Positions 47,373-59,303 of a stretch of DNA of 64,000 nucleotides are shown piece after piece. Position 1 is the stretch's first letter, and each line of letters begins with the position of its first letter. A program made the position numbers and the translations under genes. The notes beneath the pieces are model-generated. The model ran no database searches. It was not told the origin of the DNA and was given only the letters and a program-made list of their open reading frames with translations. The DNA lies in the NCBI GenBank assembly GCA_037952775.1, contig JBANAY010000003.1, positions 1,736,001 through 1,800,000 on the forward strand, written 5' to 3'. The stretch is from Clonostachys chloroleuca (Eukaryota > Ascomycota > Sordariomycetes > Hypocreales > Bionectriaceae).

Positions 47373-50347
47373 ATGGACCATCCAGACGACTCTTTCCACC
47401 TATTTCCCTCGCCTTTCGAGCCCGGCTTGGATTTGGACACCCTGCCGTCCGAGAGCAATGACCCGGCAGCGTTGGACTACTTTGACGGCCTCTTAGGCGG
47501 AGTCAACGACTCAATGGATATCTCTGGCAACCAGTTTGGCTCTGACAGCCTGGCCCTGGACCAGCATCTCGATTCTCTTCCGCATGACTCTTTTAATCTG
47601 CCGTCTTTCGTCCCGCCGGCGAACCTGGATACGGCCGGCTTTGGCCCCATCACCCAGACCTCAAGCGCAAACAGCAGCCAGCCACAGACACCTACGCTGC
47701 AGACTGCCTCGTCTACTCCCAAGGAAGCCCTGCCTCCCAAGATTGGCACTCGCTTCTCCAAGGAATCTCTGCGGATACTTCGTAGTTGGTTGACGGCGCA
47801 TGGCCGCCATCCTTTCCCCACTGATGAGGAGAGGGAGAGTCTTCAGCGGCAAACCGGCCTAACCAAGGTTCAAATCCTCAATTGGCTTGCCAATGCTCGG
47901 CGCAGAGGCAAGGTTCCCGAATACCAAGCATCACCTCGTACCCAGAGCCCCTCCGGGAAGCCCATTGATATTCCGCAGCGGCCGGGCACGCCGGCAGTGA
48001 ACCGGCAAGCCTCCTCCCAGATGAATCCCCTGGAACGATGGTTTGATTCTCCTCCAGATTCTGAACCCGCCAACCCAAATGCCATTGCCCGAGCCATGGC
48101 ATCTGGTGGACCATTTGGTTTGTGCCGTCACCCAATTTGTGTTTTACGTTTGAGACTAACCAGAATCAAGGGCTCGGAAACACTCCTGCCATTGACAGCA
48201 ACCCGTTGGGTGGCTTCAACAGTACACCTGGGAGCAGTAACGGGACGTCTGGCTCAAGTGATGGCTCGGCATACTCATACGACAGCCAGAATTCGGCCGC
48301 ATCAGTGAAACTGCCAAGACGACACAGACTGCGACGCAAAACTCGTGCTGCTAAGAGACGGAACGAGGCTAAAACTTCCTTGCAGGCTCCCCTGAACACT
48401 TTCCAGTGCACTTTTTGTACTGAAACATTCAAGACGAAGCACATTTGGCAGAGGCACGAGAAGTCCTTGCATATTGCCCTTGAGAAGTGGCTCTGCGCCC
48501 CCCAGGGGCCTCGAATCGCCAAAGAGGATGGCACAATATCTTGTATCTACTGCGACCAGATCAACCCAGACAACGCACACATCGAAAGCCACAACTTCAC
48601 GGCCTGTCAGGAGAGATCTGCCGCTGAACGAACTTTTCACCGGAAGGACCACCTGGGCCAGCATCTGCGACTGGTCCACAATGTGAAGCCTGAACACCTG
48701 AACTGGCAGTTGAATGCTTGGAAGATGGACATCCCCGAAACCAGGTCCCGTTGCGGATTTTGCGGCATCGAGATGGATACCTGGTCTGCCAGAGTCGACC
48801 ATCTCGCAGAACACTTCAAAATGGGCAGCACCATGGCTGAATGGTCCGGGGGATGGGGGTTTGATCCCGAGGTCTCGGATAGAATATCGTATTCCATACC
48901 ACCTTGTAGGACTTGCTCTATCTTATTTGATGTTTCTGTTGGTATTTTCTTGCTAACCATTGTACTAGACATGATTGACCATGAGCGGCATGCACCATTC
49001 CCGTTCACTGCCAGCAACGCGCCCCTCGAATCGCCGCCGAATGCCTTTGAATTGATCAAGCTAGAATTAATGTACTATATCGAGAACCGTTACGATTCCT
49101 CAGGGAGCCTCCCCAGCGCTGAAGAACTTCATGTCGAAGCCTGTCGGATCCTTTTTGCAGCCGATCTGCCACACATAAACAAGAATAAGAATGCGGACCA
49201 CGGCCCGCACGAACCCGTAGATTCGTGGCTGCGGGATCTGATCATGTCTTCTGATGCTATCATCCAAAAGGCAAGGCTCGCACCGTTGCGCATCAATTCC
49301 GAGTGCAAGCTCTCTTACACGGGAATCATAGGGAAGAACGATATTTTTGAGTCGTGTCCCCTGGAAGCACAGCTTGTCAAATTCGTGCAAACTCATGGTA
49401 ATGCGGCTATATCAGACGCCGAACTTCAGCAAGAAGCCTGCCATATCATACTACGAATGGAGAGGGAATCTGTCTCCATGGGCGATATCGCCACGACCTG
49501 GCTGGTTGAAATGGTGAAGGCGTCCACGTTCTGGCTACTTCGCTTTCGTCAACGTGTATCTGTCCCGCCGCCTTCGCCAGAACCACCCCTTTCCACGGTC
49601 CCGGGAGTTGTGGGTTCATCCAATCTCGATGTTATCCTTCAGAAGTACAATATTCTGGAGAAGAATCTAGCAGAGCTCGTCCAAAATCTTCTGGCGCATG
49701 GGGTCCATCCTGACGATGCACATTTGCGACAGATGTTCTTGGCAGCCATCGACGAGATCGACGATGCGGAGTGGAAAACAGCAGCGTCCAACAACGACGC
49801 CTGGATGAGGAGGTTCAAGAGGAAGCATTTACCTTGGACAGTAGGTGCTGTCGGCGACGTATCCTTTGCTTTGGGAAACCCGCCCACGTCTTATTCTCCC
49901 CACCCACCCGGGTCACAACAGCTGCGACAGGATGAAAACAGTGGCATCAACACGCCTGACTCTGGGCCAACCATCCAGCATCCGATGCGAGGCTACTATT
50001 TCTTGAACGACCCCAGTTTCGATCGCATTGTCACCCGAGAGCTGGCACGGTTTGCAGCTGCTACAATGTCACCGCATAATCCGAACCAACACGTTCCGAC
50101 TGATGAGGAGTTGCGACACCAGGCCAGGTGGATCATGTTTGAAGAGTAAGTGGCACCAACGAATCAAAATTATTGATAGGCCAGCGTTGCTAACAATATC
50201 CCAAACAGCGGCGACCCGTGGAATCTCACGACGGCCGACAGTGACGAGTGGCTGCGGCGGTTTAAACGGGACGTGGGCATACTCGACAACGGTCCCGGCC
50301 TCGATACTGGCGAATGGTACGGAGGCGAGCGAGATAAGCCCAGATGA
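47373..50347 (+). CDS. TALE homeodomain and C2H2 zinc-finger transcription factor
   Basis: Four exons: 47373-48117, 48171-48905, 48969-50145 and 50209-50347 (931 aa). Introns are 53, 63 and 63 nt. The first join uses the AAG acceptor at 48170 and gives GPF-G-LGNTPAID. The acidic N-terminus may activate transcription. A TALE-type homeodomain lies at about 124-182 (SKESLRILRSWLTAHGRHPF, then ILNWLANARRRGK, in which WLANARRR replaces the usual WFxNxR). C2H2-type fingers begin near residue 326 (CTFCTETFKTKHIWQRHEKS), followed by further Cys/His pairs (CIYCDQ, CGFCGIEMD). The C-terminal half repeats a motif of the type PTDEELRHQARWIMFE. This homeodomain plus C2H2 combination is a known fungal factor class. 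Targets are unknown. The 63-nt second intron is in frame, so a retained-intron form would still translate. Confidence 0.9.
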
Positions 50348-50464
50348 TAGATAGAGAACATCAATCAAAGTTCAACACCTTGTAATCTTGGATCATGATA
50401 CGTACAGTTTTCTCCATTCTTGAACGCAATGTTAATACACCATCTTCCACTCTCCCCAAGATAT

Positions 50465-51994
50465 CTACGACAAAAGCACCCTCCTCCCCTCAGCCTCCCA
50501 CTCCCCCGCCAAACCCCTCCAATCATCCCTGCCCCCACCCCAAAACGCCCTCAGGAAATCCAGCACGCCGAGATAGTGCCCGAACCGCGTAACCTCGTAG
50601 AGCGAGCGGCACAGGCCCTCCACAACCCCTTGCGCCCCGACGTCGCCATGGCACTCGACTCCCGCGACGAAGGCCGGCCAGAGCAGGTTCTGCGGCCAGG
50701 CGCGCAAGTCCTCGAGGCGGAGGAGCTGGTCGAGCAGGCGGCGGGACAGGAGGACGTGCTCGAGAGCCGCGACGTTGTCGGCGGCGATGAAGCCGAGGCA
50801 GCGGTTGGCGTAGAGCAGGGCGGCGGAGTGGAATATGTCGACGATGCGGGTGAAGTCGCGGCGTAGCTGGGGGTTACTGAAGGGGAGGCGGGCGGAGGCG
50901 AGGAGGGTTGATGCGCGGGCCTGCTCGAAGGCGTCGCGGGTGGAAGGGGCATCGGCGAGGCTGTAGTGGTCGGGGAGGGATGGAGGAGGGGGCAGGTTGC
51001 GGGAGAGAAGGGTGACGGCGTGGACGAGGGAGAGGTAGTCCGTGAAGAGGGTGGTCGGGGTGTGGTAGGGGACGACGGTGGCGAGGAGGTCGGAGGGGTC
51101 GTGGAAGGCGGTGATGGAGGAGAGGACGTCGTGGATGGCGAGCTGGTTGCGGAGGAAGAGGAAGAAGTCGGACTGGGAGGATGAGGGGCAGGTTGTGAAG
51201 AGGTTGAGAAGGGAGCGGGCGGCGCGCTTGTGGCCCTCGGAGGCGAGGATGCGGCCGCGGACCATCTCGTAGGTGGAGATGACGAGGATGGAGGCGAGCA
51301 GGCACTCGGCCTGCAGGGTGTCGGAGCGGGCGGACAGGTTGGAGCCGGTGCTGAGGCGGCGGGTGAGGTCCTGGGTGCTCTGGTTGAGGACGGCCAGGCA
51401 GCGGTCGCGGGCCTGGTCGGGGAACGAGGGCGAGGCGGACGAGCCGTGGAAGGCCGAGACGGCGGCGATGGCCAGGAAGAGGCCCGGCTGGCGGCGGGCG
51501 AGAGGCAGGGCGCAGCTGCGGTAAGCGTTGTCGTCCGAGTCGAACCAGACCATGAGCCCGGCGATGGACTTGTCGTAGTAGTCGAGGAAGACGGCCGTGT
51601 CCTCGCGCAGCTCCGGGATCCGGCGAGGCTGGAAGAGCACGACGGCGCCGGGCTCGACGTCCTGGATATGCTGGTCTGTCACCTGTCCGTCTCCGGGACT
51701 TGATGTAGCTGCTGAGTTGACATGCTCACTCTCCGGAGTGTCATCCTGGTGATCCGGGTTGGGGGTTGGATGGCCCTTCAACCGCCCGCGCGAGGCCACG
51801 CCGTTGACCCACTGGATGCGCCGGCCGTATCCTGGGCAGCTGAGGTCTCTAGAGACACACTTCAGACAGGACGGACGCTGACGGTCGCACCGGATGCGAC
51901 GTCTCCTGCATGTTCTGCAATCTACCAGGCGTTAGCTCTCCAGTGTGGGAACAGGCGCGAGGCTGCACGTACCGGGATGCGCCTTCTTATCCAT
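50465..51994 (-). CDS. Zn2Cys6 transcription factor with fungal_trans_2-type region
   Basis: Exon 1 is a 22-nt piece, 51994-51973 (MDKKAHP). A 51-nt intron (GTACGT...GTAG) leads to exon 2, 51921-50465. The product is 492 aa. The join restores HPDCRTCRRRRIRCDRQRPS at the very N-terminus: a zinc cluster with spacing C-x2-C-x6-C-x6-C-x2-C-x6-C. The remaining ~440 residues are helical, with the profile of the DUF3468/fungal-specific transcription factor region (FLAIAAVSAFHGSS, LLASILVISTYEMVRG, WPAFVAGVECHG). Such factors bind DNA in the nucleus and often control neighbouring genes. Without the tiny first exon the DNA-binding domain loses its start, so it is easy to miss. It ends 118 nt from the convergent homeobox gene and is divergent from the EthD gene. 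Confidence 0.9.
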
Positions 51995-52820
51995 CTATTT
52001 TTATCCGTAGGAAACAGGAAACCACATGGTCGAAGGGGATGGCATCTATCCAGCCTCTTTCCTGCTGCGGGGTGAGAAAGACGATGGAAGAACAATTGCT
52101 TTGGGAGCCTCCGATCCCGGCAGCGGTGCGGCGCGGGGGATCGAGTCGCAGCCGGTCCGGGACGCCGGAGATGGCCGGGCGATATCATTCATCTCGGACC
52201 CCAGATTGTCTCAATCTTCGCAGCTAGTTCTAATGAACCAGTCTAGATACGAAATACAGAGGAACAGTCACCTGGTGTGGTGGGGGTTGATTGGAGATGA
52301 GTTCATTCCTGTTCAACCACTGAAGCCGGCACGAGCCAACCAAGGTTTAATATCAATACGGGCTTGAAATTGACAATTGTCTCATGTATCTTACCAAGAT
52401 TCCCTCTAAATTAGAATATGATGCATTGTCCCGCGAAAATCCAGACCCTTATCTTGAATGGCAGCAGTGTAACCCATCGAGGTGGGGGAACGCTGCTTCG
52501 CTACTGGGCAAATCGAGTCAATGCATGATGCGGAGACTGATCGGATCGCTTCTGAGGGGCAACAGACTCTAACCCACTCTGACGGAGTTCGGGAGAATGG
52601 AATAGATGGAGGATGGGAGCCCAACCCCTCAGTTGGCAGGTAAATTACTCAGCTTGGACATCCGCGGAATCAGATACCAGAATACCGGAGTTCGAAAACC
52701 GATCGTCGGCATCCATTTAAAGATATAGAGCAGCATCTCCTCGCTTCCCCTCTTTTCTCTCCAGAACGTTGATCTTCTTGTCCCAATTGTACCACGCAAA
52801 CATCGCCAATCCCCGCAGCA
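51995..52820. other. Divergent promoter region of the Zn2Cys6 and EthD genes
   Basis: About 830 nt separate the two start codons. No coding gene is supported. TTTAAAGATATAGAG at about 52714 may include core promoter sequence for the EthD gene. Confidence 0.5.
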
Positions 52821-53223
52821 ATGGCCACCGTCGCCGTCATCTATCCGTCCGGTCACAAGTTCGACTTGGACTACTATCTCAACACTCACATGCCTCTTGT
52901 CGCCAAGTAAGTTGGCCCCCTCATTGAAGCCAGGCCAGGCATGGGGGAGGGTAGATTATGGCAGAGACACATCGAGTGAGATGGACAATCGAGCCAATGC
53001 TAACCTCCATCATAGGGAATGGGGTCCAGCGGGTCTCACCGGCTATGAGATTGTGCAGTTTACCGAGGGCGGCGCCTACCAGATCCAAGCCGTCCTGAAG
53101 TGGACTTCACTTGACGCGTGGAATAAGGCCGCCAAGGACGTCGTCCTGGGCGACATCCCCAACTTCACCACTGCCCCGGCGACGCTACTCACCGGCGAAT
53201 CCAAGCAGGCCATCACGCTCTGA
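52821..53223 (+). CDS. EthD-family protein
   Basis: Two exons, 52821-52906 and 53016-53223, with a 109-nt intron (GTAAGT...ATAG). The product is 97 aa. It begins MATVAVIYPSGHKFDLDYYL followed by NTHMPLVAK, the YY..HMPL pattern of EthD proteins. The second exon reads EWGPAGLTGYEIV, with a closing FTTAPATLLTGES. EthD proteins form small dimeric ferredoxin-like barrels. In fungi, relatives can assist polyketide or aromatic metabolism, but most have no assigned reaction. No secondary-metabolite gene flanks it here. The only hint of context is the divergent zinc-cluster regulator. Confidence 0.9.
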
Positions 53224-54655
53224 GTTGGCGCGGAGCAGGACCTGGCATAGGCAGTTACGAGGCATGACCTAAGATTGAGCACAGAGCGGCTTTGAGGAGA
53301 TCTGGAAAATGATTCGTAAAGCGAAGAACGAGCTTATGACCAATATAATGACACTGAACAAAACTTGGATAACAATCAAGTGCATCTTCATCTACCACTC
53401 AGATGTCACCGCTAATAAGCCCTGCCTGCTCCCGTCTCCACGTATAGGCTGTCATCAGCGTCAAACCAAGGCAATGCCCTGTGCTGAGACCCCTCCCGTG
53501 TTAGACTGAATGTACTCCCCTAACGAATGTGAGGCATCGAGCAGGACTCTGATGATGGATGGGAAAGACAATGCAGTGAAATGCTGGTACTAAAAGAGAT
53601 GCAAAGAGGAAATTAGCCAAGAATTACCTTGAGTTAGAAGCCGATCAATTCTGGAAGGTCGCCAGCTGGAACCAGCCACCGGGGAACTAGATCATGCTGC
53701 CGGCTTGGCTCTAGCACAGTCAAGTGAGTTGTTAATCAATATGCTTATTTCGCTGCGCGACTGGAGAGAGCACCAATACTCCCATGACTTCACATAAACA
53801 TTATCAAATAAAGAATGGTCTCGTAGTACATGAGCGTCTACCGAGCAAGCCGAAGCTATCGAACGTCCAGAAGGTGGCAAAGGAAGGTTAAGATAATTGA
53901 CGAGGACCGCGCTTGTGGGTTTGGACTCTTATACATCTGTTGGTCATCGGGCTGGGCATAATCCTTTTAGTTAATATGACCAGAAACGGCAAGATTCAAA
54001 GCTCTGTCAACGACTCTGCATGTACAAGCCGTTTGAGAATCGGCCGGGGGGCTGCAGGGGCCAAGAGATGAGACGGGGGGATCAGTTTCAACTAAAAATG
54101 AACGTGCAGCGTCTAGAGCCAGCAACCGGCAAATCAAGACGCAGACTGTCACGATTTCTCAGCAGAATACGTGTACTCAGCTGCGGCACAGCACTTGATG
54201 ACTGCCGTTGCTCAAATGCCGCGCCTTGTCGATGGCCGTTGCCGAGATGAAGGGCCGTGATGCGACTCTCCCCACGCTTCCCGGCCAAGCTTGCCCAGGC
54301 CACACCATCTCCTAGCCCGAGCCCCGTCCATGGGCTGTTATTCCTGGATGAAACTGATCTACCCGTAAGGCGGCTAGCTGGCCCAGCCTAATGTGTGTGT
54401 AATGCGATATCTTCTTGGCATATGTAGGTGATGGCTGAACTGTTGATCAGCCGAATCCTCCTATATGAAGCCTGAATACCCTCACCTCCCTCCATCGTGA
54501 AATCTTTTGATTCTACAAGCCAAGTGCTCATTCATTCATTCATTCTCTCTTTGTATTTCTTGATTTGGTCCGCCATTCCATTCACTGCCTACCTCTTTCA
54601 ATTCGCTTCTCCAGTGATTACTCCTTCTCTGTAGATCCGGAGAACAGAATCAACC
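53224..54655. other. Intergenic, upstream of the AA14-like gene
   Basis: No gene supported. TATATGA at 54462-54468 lies about 190 nt before the AA14-like start. A short CATT microsatellite (about five units) at 54530-54543 is in the presumed leader. Confidence 0.5.
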
Positions 54656-55985
54656 ATGCTATCTCACGCCTTCATTGCTTCTCTCCTTGCCATCTCGGCC
54701 AACGCCCACGTCGGGACCTGGAACCCGGGCATGTACTGTAAAGTAATATACCTGCCCATCCCCATCCCATCCCATCCTCCTCCCCCTATCACAGTCTGAC
54801 CAAGCAACACAGGGCGGAAACAACACCAACGAGGACAACCAAAACACCAACCTCATCGTCAACCCCCTCTACCAGCTGGAAAAGGACGTCTGGTGGCAGC
54901 AGCGTGACCGCGGCTGCCACCTCGCACCCCCTCCCGACGGCGAGTTCCTTGAGCTCCCCGCCGGCGCCTCCTTCACCACCGAGCTCGCCAACAACCGCGC
55001 CTTCACCACCCTCTCCTACGGCGGCCAGTACGTCTCCGACTGGCAGGACGGCCAGAACCGCACCGAACCCTGGGTCGGTCCCGGTAGCCCACCCGGCTGC
55101 CTCGTCGACAACCCGGACAAGGCGGGCGGCGAGCTCCACGCCCGGAGCCGCGAGCACGCCGCAGGAACCGCCTGGGCCATCTCCTACGAGAACGACCTCG
55201 ACAAGGTCACCATGGACAACCTCGTCGTCTTCTCCGTGCGCTACCACACGCCCTGGAAGCGCCTGACCAGCTACGACGTGCCGGCCGATCTCCCGGAGTG
55301 TCCTCCCGAGGGCTGCTACTGCGCCTGGCTCTGGATCCCCGATGGATGTGAGTTTCATGTTGAAGAGAGAGGTTGGAAAAGAAGAAAAGAAAACAGGCAA
55401 AGCTGACATACTTGGAAATAGGTGGCCAGCCCAACATGTACATGTCCAACCACCGCTGCAAGGTCACCGGCAGCAAGTCAACCAAGACACTCGGTACCCC
55501 CAAGGCCCCCGTCTGGTGCGAGGACGACCAGTCCAAGTGTCTCTCCGGCCCCAAGCAGATGATGGCCTGGAACCGTACGTTCCCCTTACTTATACACTTT
55601 CAGAAATGAGAATCATGTATATTAACATGAGTTTTCTACAGAGGCCAGCGGCGACAACGTCGTGGCTCCCCAGGGCCGCACTCCCACCTACAACGAGCGC
55701 ATGGGCTTCAAGGACGGCGCCCAGGACGACATCTTCGTTGAGAGCGAGAACCAACCCTCCTCTTCCCTCTCCTCCACCCAAGCCGCCGCCGCTCAGACTT
55801 CCTCGACGCAGGCGTCTAACCAGTCTACCGCACCGGCTACCACCACCAGCATCCAGTCAACAAGCAGCGAGTCCAGCACGGCCTCCGCGACCACTTCCAC
55901 CCCGTCTGCCCAGCCATCTCAAGGCGAGTCGACCTGCTCCAAGCAGAAGCGTCACCTTAGACACCACGCCCGCCACATGGCATAG
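54656..55985 (+). CDS. AA14-like lytic polysaccharide monooxygenase
   Basis: Four exons: 54656-54742, 54813-55347, 55422-55574 and 55642-55985 (372 aa). Residues 1-17 are a signal peptide ([17 protein letters not shown]). Cleavage exposes His18 as the mature N-terminus ([17 protein letters not shown]), as needed for the copper brace of an LPMO. A second candidate copper histidine is in [55 protein letters not shown] and GAQDDIF fit the AA14-type pattern seen in fungi. A Ser/Thr-rich tail of about 70 residues follows, probably O-glycosylated, with no carbohydrate-binding module. AA14 enzymes were first described as oxidising xylan on cellulose; substrates of ascomycete members are uncertain. 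The gene is strongly C-biased at third positions. Confidence 0.8.
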
Positions 55986-56418
55986 AAGTCCTATTGATGT
56001 AATAGAGTGGAGAAAATGGGGGGCCACATGGTCGAGTTATTTGTAACAATATCAGCATATATATAAGAACATATAACATGACTCGAGTGAGGGACCAGGC
56101 TGTCTCGGCGTCTAGAACGCATCATCTCGTTTCATTAGCCAAATTCACTTTGGGATGTTCATCTTCATGGACCGCAGTGATATTTTCTCTCCTCAGTAAA
56201 AGGGTTCAATCCCAACTTGATATACAGAACAATATCACAGAACCGTCGGAGTGTAAAGGGCCTTGAAAAGTCGGAGAGGCTTCTACAAGCCAACAATCAA
56301 AACATCATGACAATTCACAAATGGTATAATACATCTTGAAATAGCAATAGCAATCCTTGGAAAATCTATGCAAGCCCTGGTATACCGCATCATTACACAT
56401 AATACAACTTCTATCCCA
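55986..56418. other. Intergenic, convergent 3' ends
   Basis: About 430 nt between the convergent AA14-like and sterol glucosyltransferase genes. It holds both 3' untranslated regions, including an AT-rich TATATATA stretch near 56058. No coding signal. Confidence 0.5.
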
Positions 56419-59303
56419 TTAGACCCTACCCTCATCTCCAAAGATAACGAGTCTCCCAAAGTCCCGCAAAACAACCTGCTTCACATCCTCGCTCCTCCCC
56501 GAAGCCGTCATGTCGAGCACCTCTTCCTTCCTCGCCGCCTTGATCGCCTCCCCCGTCGACCGGTGAGCCACGGAGTGCATGCTCTTGATCAAGCCCTGGC
56601 TCGAGAAGGCCACCAATCCGACAAGGCCGGAACTCATCTTGGTCCCCAGGTTGAGCAGTCCCACGCCGGCACCCTTCGCCGCGCCCGCCGCCCCCCTTCC
56701 TTGGCCCCTCTCACGGGCTCCATCACCAGGCCGCCGATCCCCTCGACGATCCCGTGGCTAAAGTTCTTGCCCGCCACGATGCCGCCAGACTTCCAGTCCG
56801 TCACCTGGCCGGGCTCGTAGACCTCTCCGCCGTAGAGGCGCGGGGCAACGCGCATCCCCTCCGCCACAGCGAGCGGCAGATCGGCGAGCATGCCCTTGTA
56901 GAAATGCTTCAAGACACCCCCAACTCCACCTGCTGCCCCCGTCAGAGCCGTCACAGTAGGGTTGTGTCTATGGTCGTCGCTTTCACTTCTCGGGGGCGGC
57001 AGAGGGTGTGCCGGCCGGTCTGCAGAAAATATCCTCGCTAGCAGAGGTCACTGATGCGGTCTCAGTGGATGCGCCATCCCCTTTCAACGATTTGGGCTTC
57101 TGGAAAGCCTGAACTGGCTTGATGAAGATGTCTGCGGCCGACGTCACCACTCCCGTACTCGTGCTCATCAAGGATGACACGGTTGCCGTGAACGGGTCCC
57201 ATCTGCGGAGATCGATGTTGATGGGTTTGCTCTGATATCTATACTCAGAATAAACAAATTCCCGTCAGTGATCGTATACCAGCCGTAGTGTTGACCATAG
57301 GATAGGGATTGGACTTACGACCTCAACTCTTTCCAGTCGAGCCTCATATTGTCCGTTAATACACTGACCGCCATTGACGATAGTTTCATCTGTCGTTTGC
57401 CTTTCTTACATTTCCACACAGCAGCACGGGATGGCAACACATCGCATCTCATTTGCTTCAGGGGCAGGTTTGCATAGAACGACTGCACAGCACGCTCCAC
57501 CCCAGATTCAGCGCGCATCTTCGCTGCCATTTGCTGTGCCGCTTCCAAAGCGTTCGGGCTGAGGCAGAACCGAATAGCCTCAGCCAGATTCTTTGTGTTT
57601 AATTGTAACTGTGGTATGGGCTCGGGGCCAGCGCCTGCAGCAGCCACCATATGGCCCCAGAACGGTTGGCTAGAGGAAGAAACCCGAGTCAGAACTTTCT
57701 TCACACAAAGATATCTCACTTATGGGTATATCAAGGGGAGGCGGAACTCACTCGCCGAAGAAGGGAACGATGGTGGTTGGTCGGCCATGAAGGAGACCAC
57801 AGGCCGTTGTCCCAGCACCGCCGTGGTGCACAACTGCTGTGACATGTTGAAACAACCACTCATGAGGGCAGTCACCCAGGAAGAACACATCGCTGCTTTG
57901 CTCCTGACCAAGTCCCAGGTTACTCCACCCCTTGGATATGATGGCGCGTACCCCAACTTCTCTGACGGCAGCGAGGATAAGTGAAGTCAACCTCTCTGGA
58001 TTGTCAAGAACAATGCTTCCAAATCCGATGTAGACAGGAGGTGGCCCAGCCTTCAGGAATGCATCCAACTCAGGCTCTGGGGTGTACTGGGGAGCATCTC
58101 GGAAGAAGAATCCACAAACATCTAGCGAGAACCGTCAGTAATTCTGTATACACTTCACAAATTATTTTCAGCGAAACAATTCTTACCAATATGTGCTGGC
58201 CAATCAGCTGGTTTAGGTATCAGAGCTGGAGACCAGCAATATGTGAACGGGATATTTAGAGTCTCAGCGAGAAGGGGCCCCTCGGTGAAGGGAATAGGCT
58301 CGAGATCCAAGGAGTGTCTCCAGGTATTCACAATATCTCCCAACCTAGTAAATCATCGGAACAAGGTCTTTAGGTCAGCAAAAGGAAATAATAAAAAAAG
58401 GAGGGACGAATACACACCCTTGCCATGTCATCCACTCAACCGCCAAATATGACACATGGTTGGCCAGAGAAGCCGACACCCCTCGCCTGTGCCCGACGAT
58501 ATTCGCCAGCGGATGGCAAAACTCGCCCGTGCTCGTCCACGGCATGGTGAACATGAGATGCAGCGGGATCCCCAGCGCCTGCGAGCAGTGGATGTGCGCA
58601 AAGCTGGGCGGGTTCGCGATGATGGCCTCGGCCACAAAGGGGCGGCCGGTCAGGGGGTCGGGCGCGATACACGAGCTCCAGCAGCCCTCGAGCATCTCGG
58701 CCACCATCCTCCGCTTCTTCTGGATGTCACCGGCGCGCAGGCTCTCCATGCTAGGGACGAGCCCCGGGTTCTTCACCATGTACGCCATCAGGTCCGCGGG
58801 ATCGCCGCCGATGGGGAAGAACTCCAGCCCAGAAGAGCGCACAAAGTCACTGAAGACGCCATGCGTAGCGATTCGCACCCGGTGGCCGTGGCGGAGGAGC
58901 TGGCAGCCGAGGGCGACAAAGGGCTGGACATCGCCGCGGCTTCCAACCACTTGGATGACGATGTTGAGGCGGATGGGTCTCCCATCTTGCTCAGTGTAGT
59001 CTGGCGGGTCCTCCGATTTCCGTTTTAACTTCTCGCTAGGAACTAGAAGTGAAAGACGGCGGTACAATGCTGAATCCAAGCGGATATCGATGCGACCATC
59101 GTCTGCTAGTTGATCAGCACCAAATATATCTTAGGCAGTCCAAACAGCCTTGACTTCTCTACACTATACATACCTCTAGTTCCGGGTAAAGTCTTGACCA
59201 GTTCTTCGACTGCTGCTTCATAGGTAGGCGGCGCCTCTTCGAACTGTTCCGTCGGTTCCTTTTCAGAAGCCCCGTGCGGTTGGGCCGTCTTGTCAGGCAG
59301 CAT
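56419..59303 (-). CDS. Sterol 3-beta-glucosyltransferase-like UGT
   Basis: Six exons: 59303-59174, 59105-58418, 58344-58187, 58121-57752, 57669-57319 and 57238-56419. Every join restores family sequence (e.g. VPFFG-DQPFWG). The product is about 838 aa. An N-terminal GT28-type domain starts [19 protein letters not shown] and includes [12 protein letters not shown]. The sugar-nucleotide half has [17 protein letters not shown] and the [17 protein letters not shown] signature. No PH or GRAM domain precedes it, unlike Atg26. A ~300-residue C-terminal region ([37 protein letters not shown]) is typical of Pezizomycotina relatives. Such enzymes move glucose from UDP-glucose to sterols. Two frame changes occur in the last exon, at G5 56991-56995 (one base too many) and at C6 56691-56696 (one too few). 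Confidence 0.85.

Noticed and set aside
54789..55409. 206-codon frame on minus opposite the AA14-like gene
   Set aside because: Antisense shadow of a C-biased coding region; crosses the real gene's introns.
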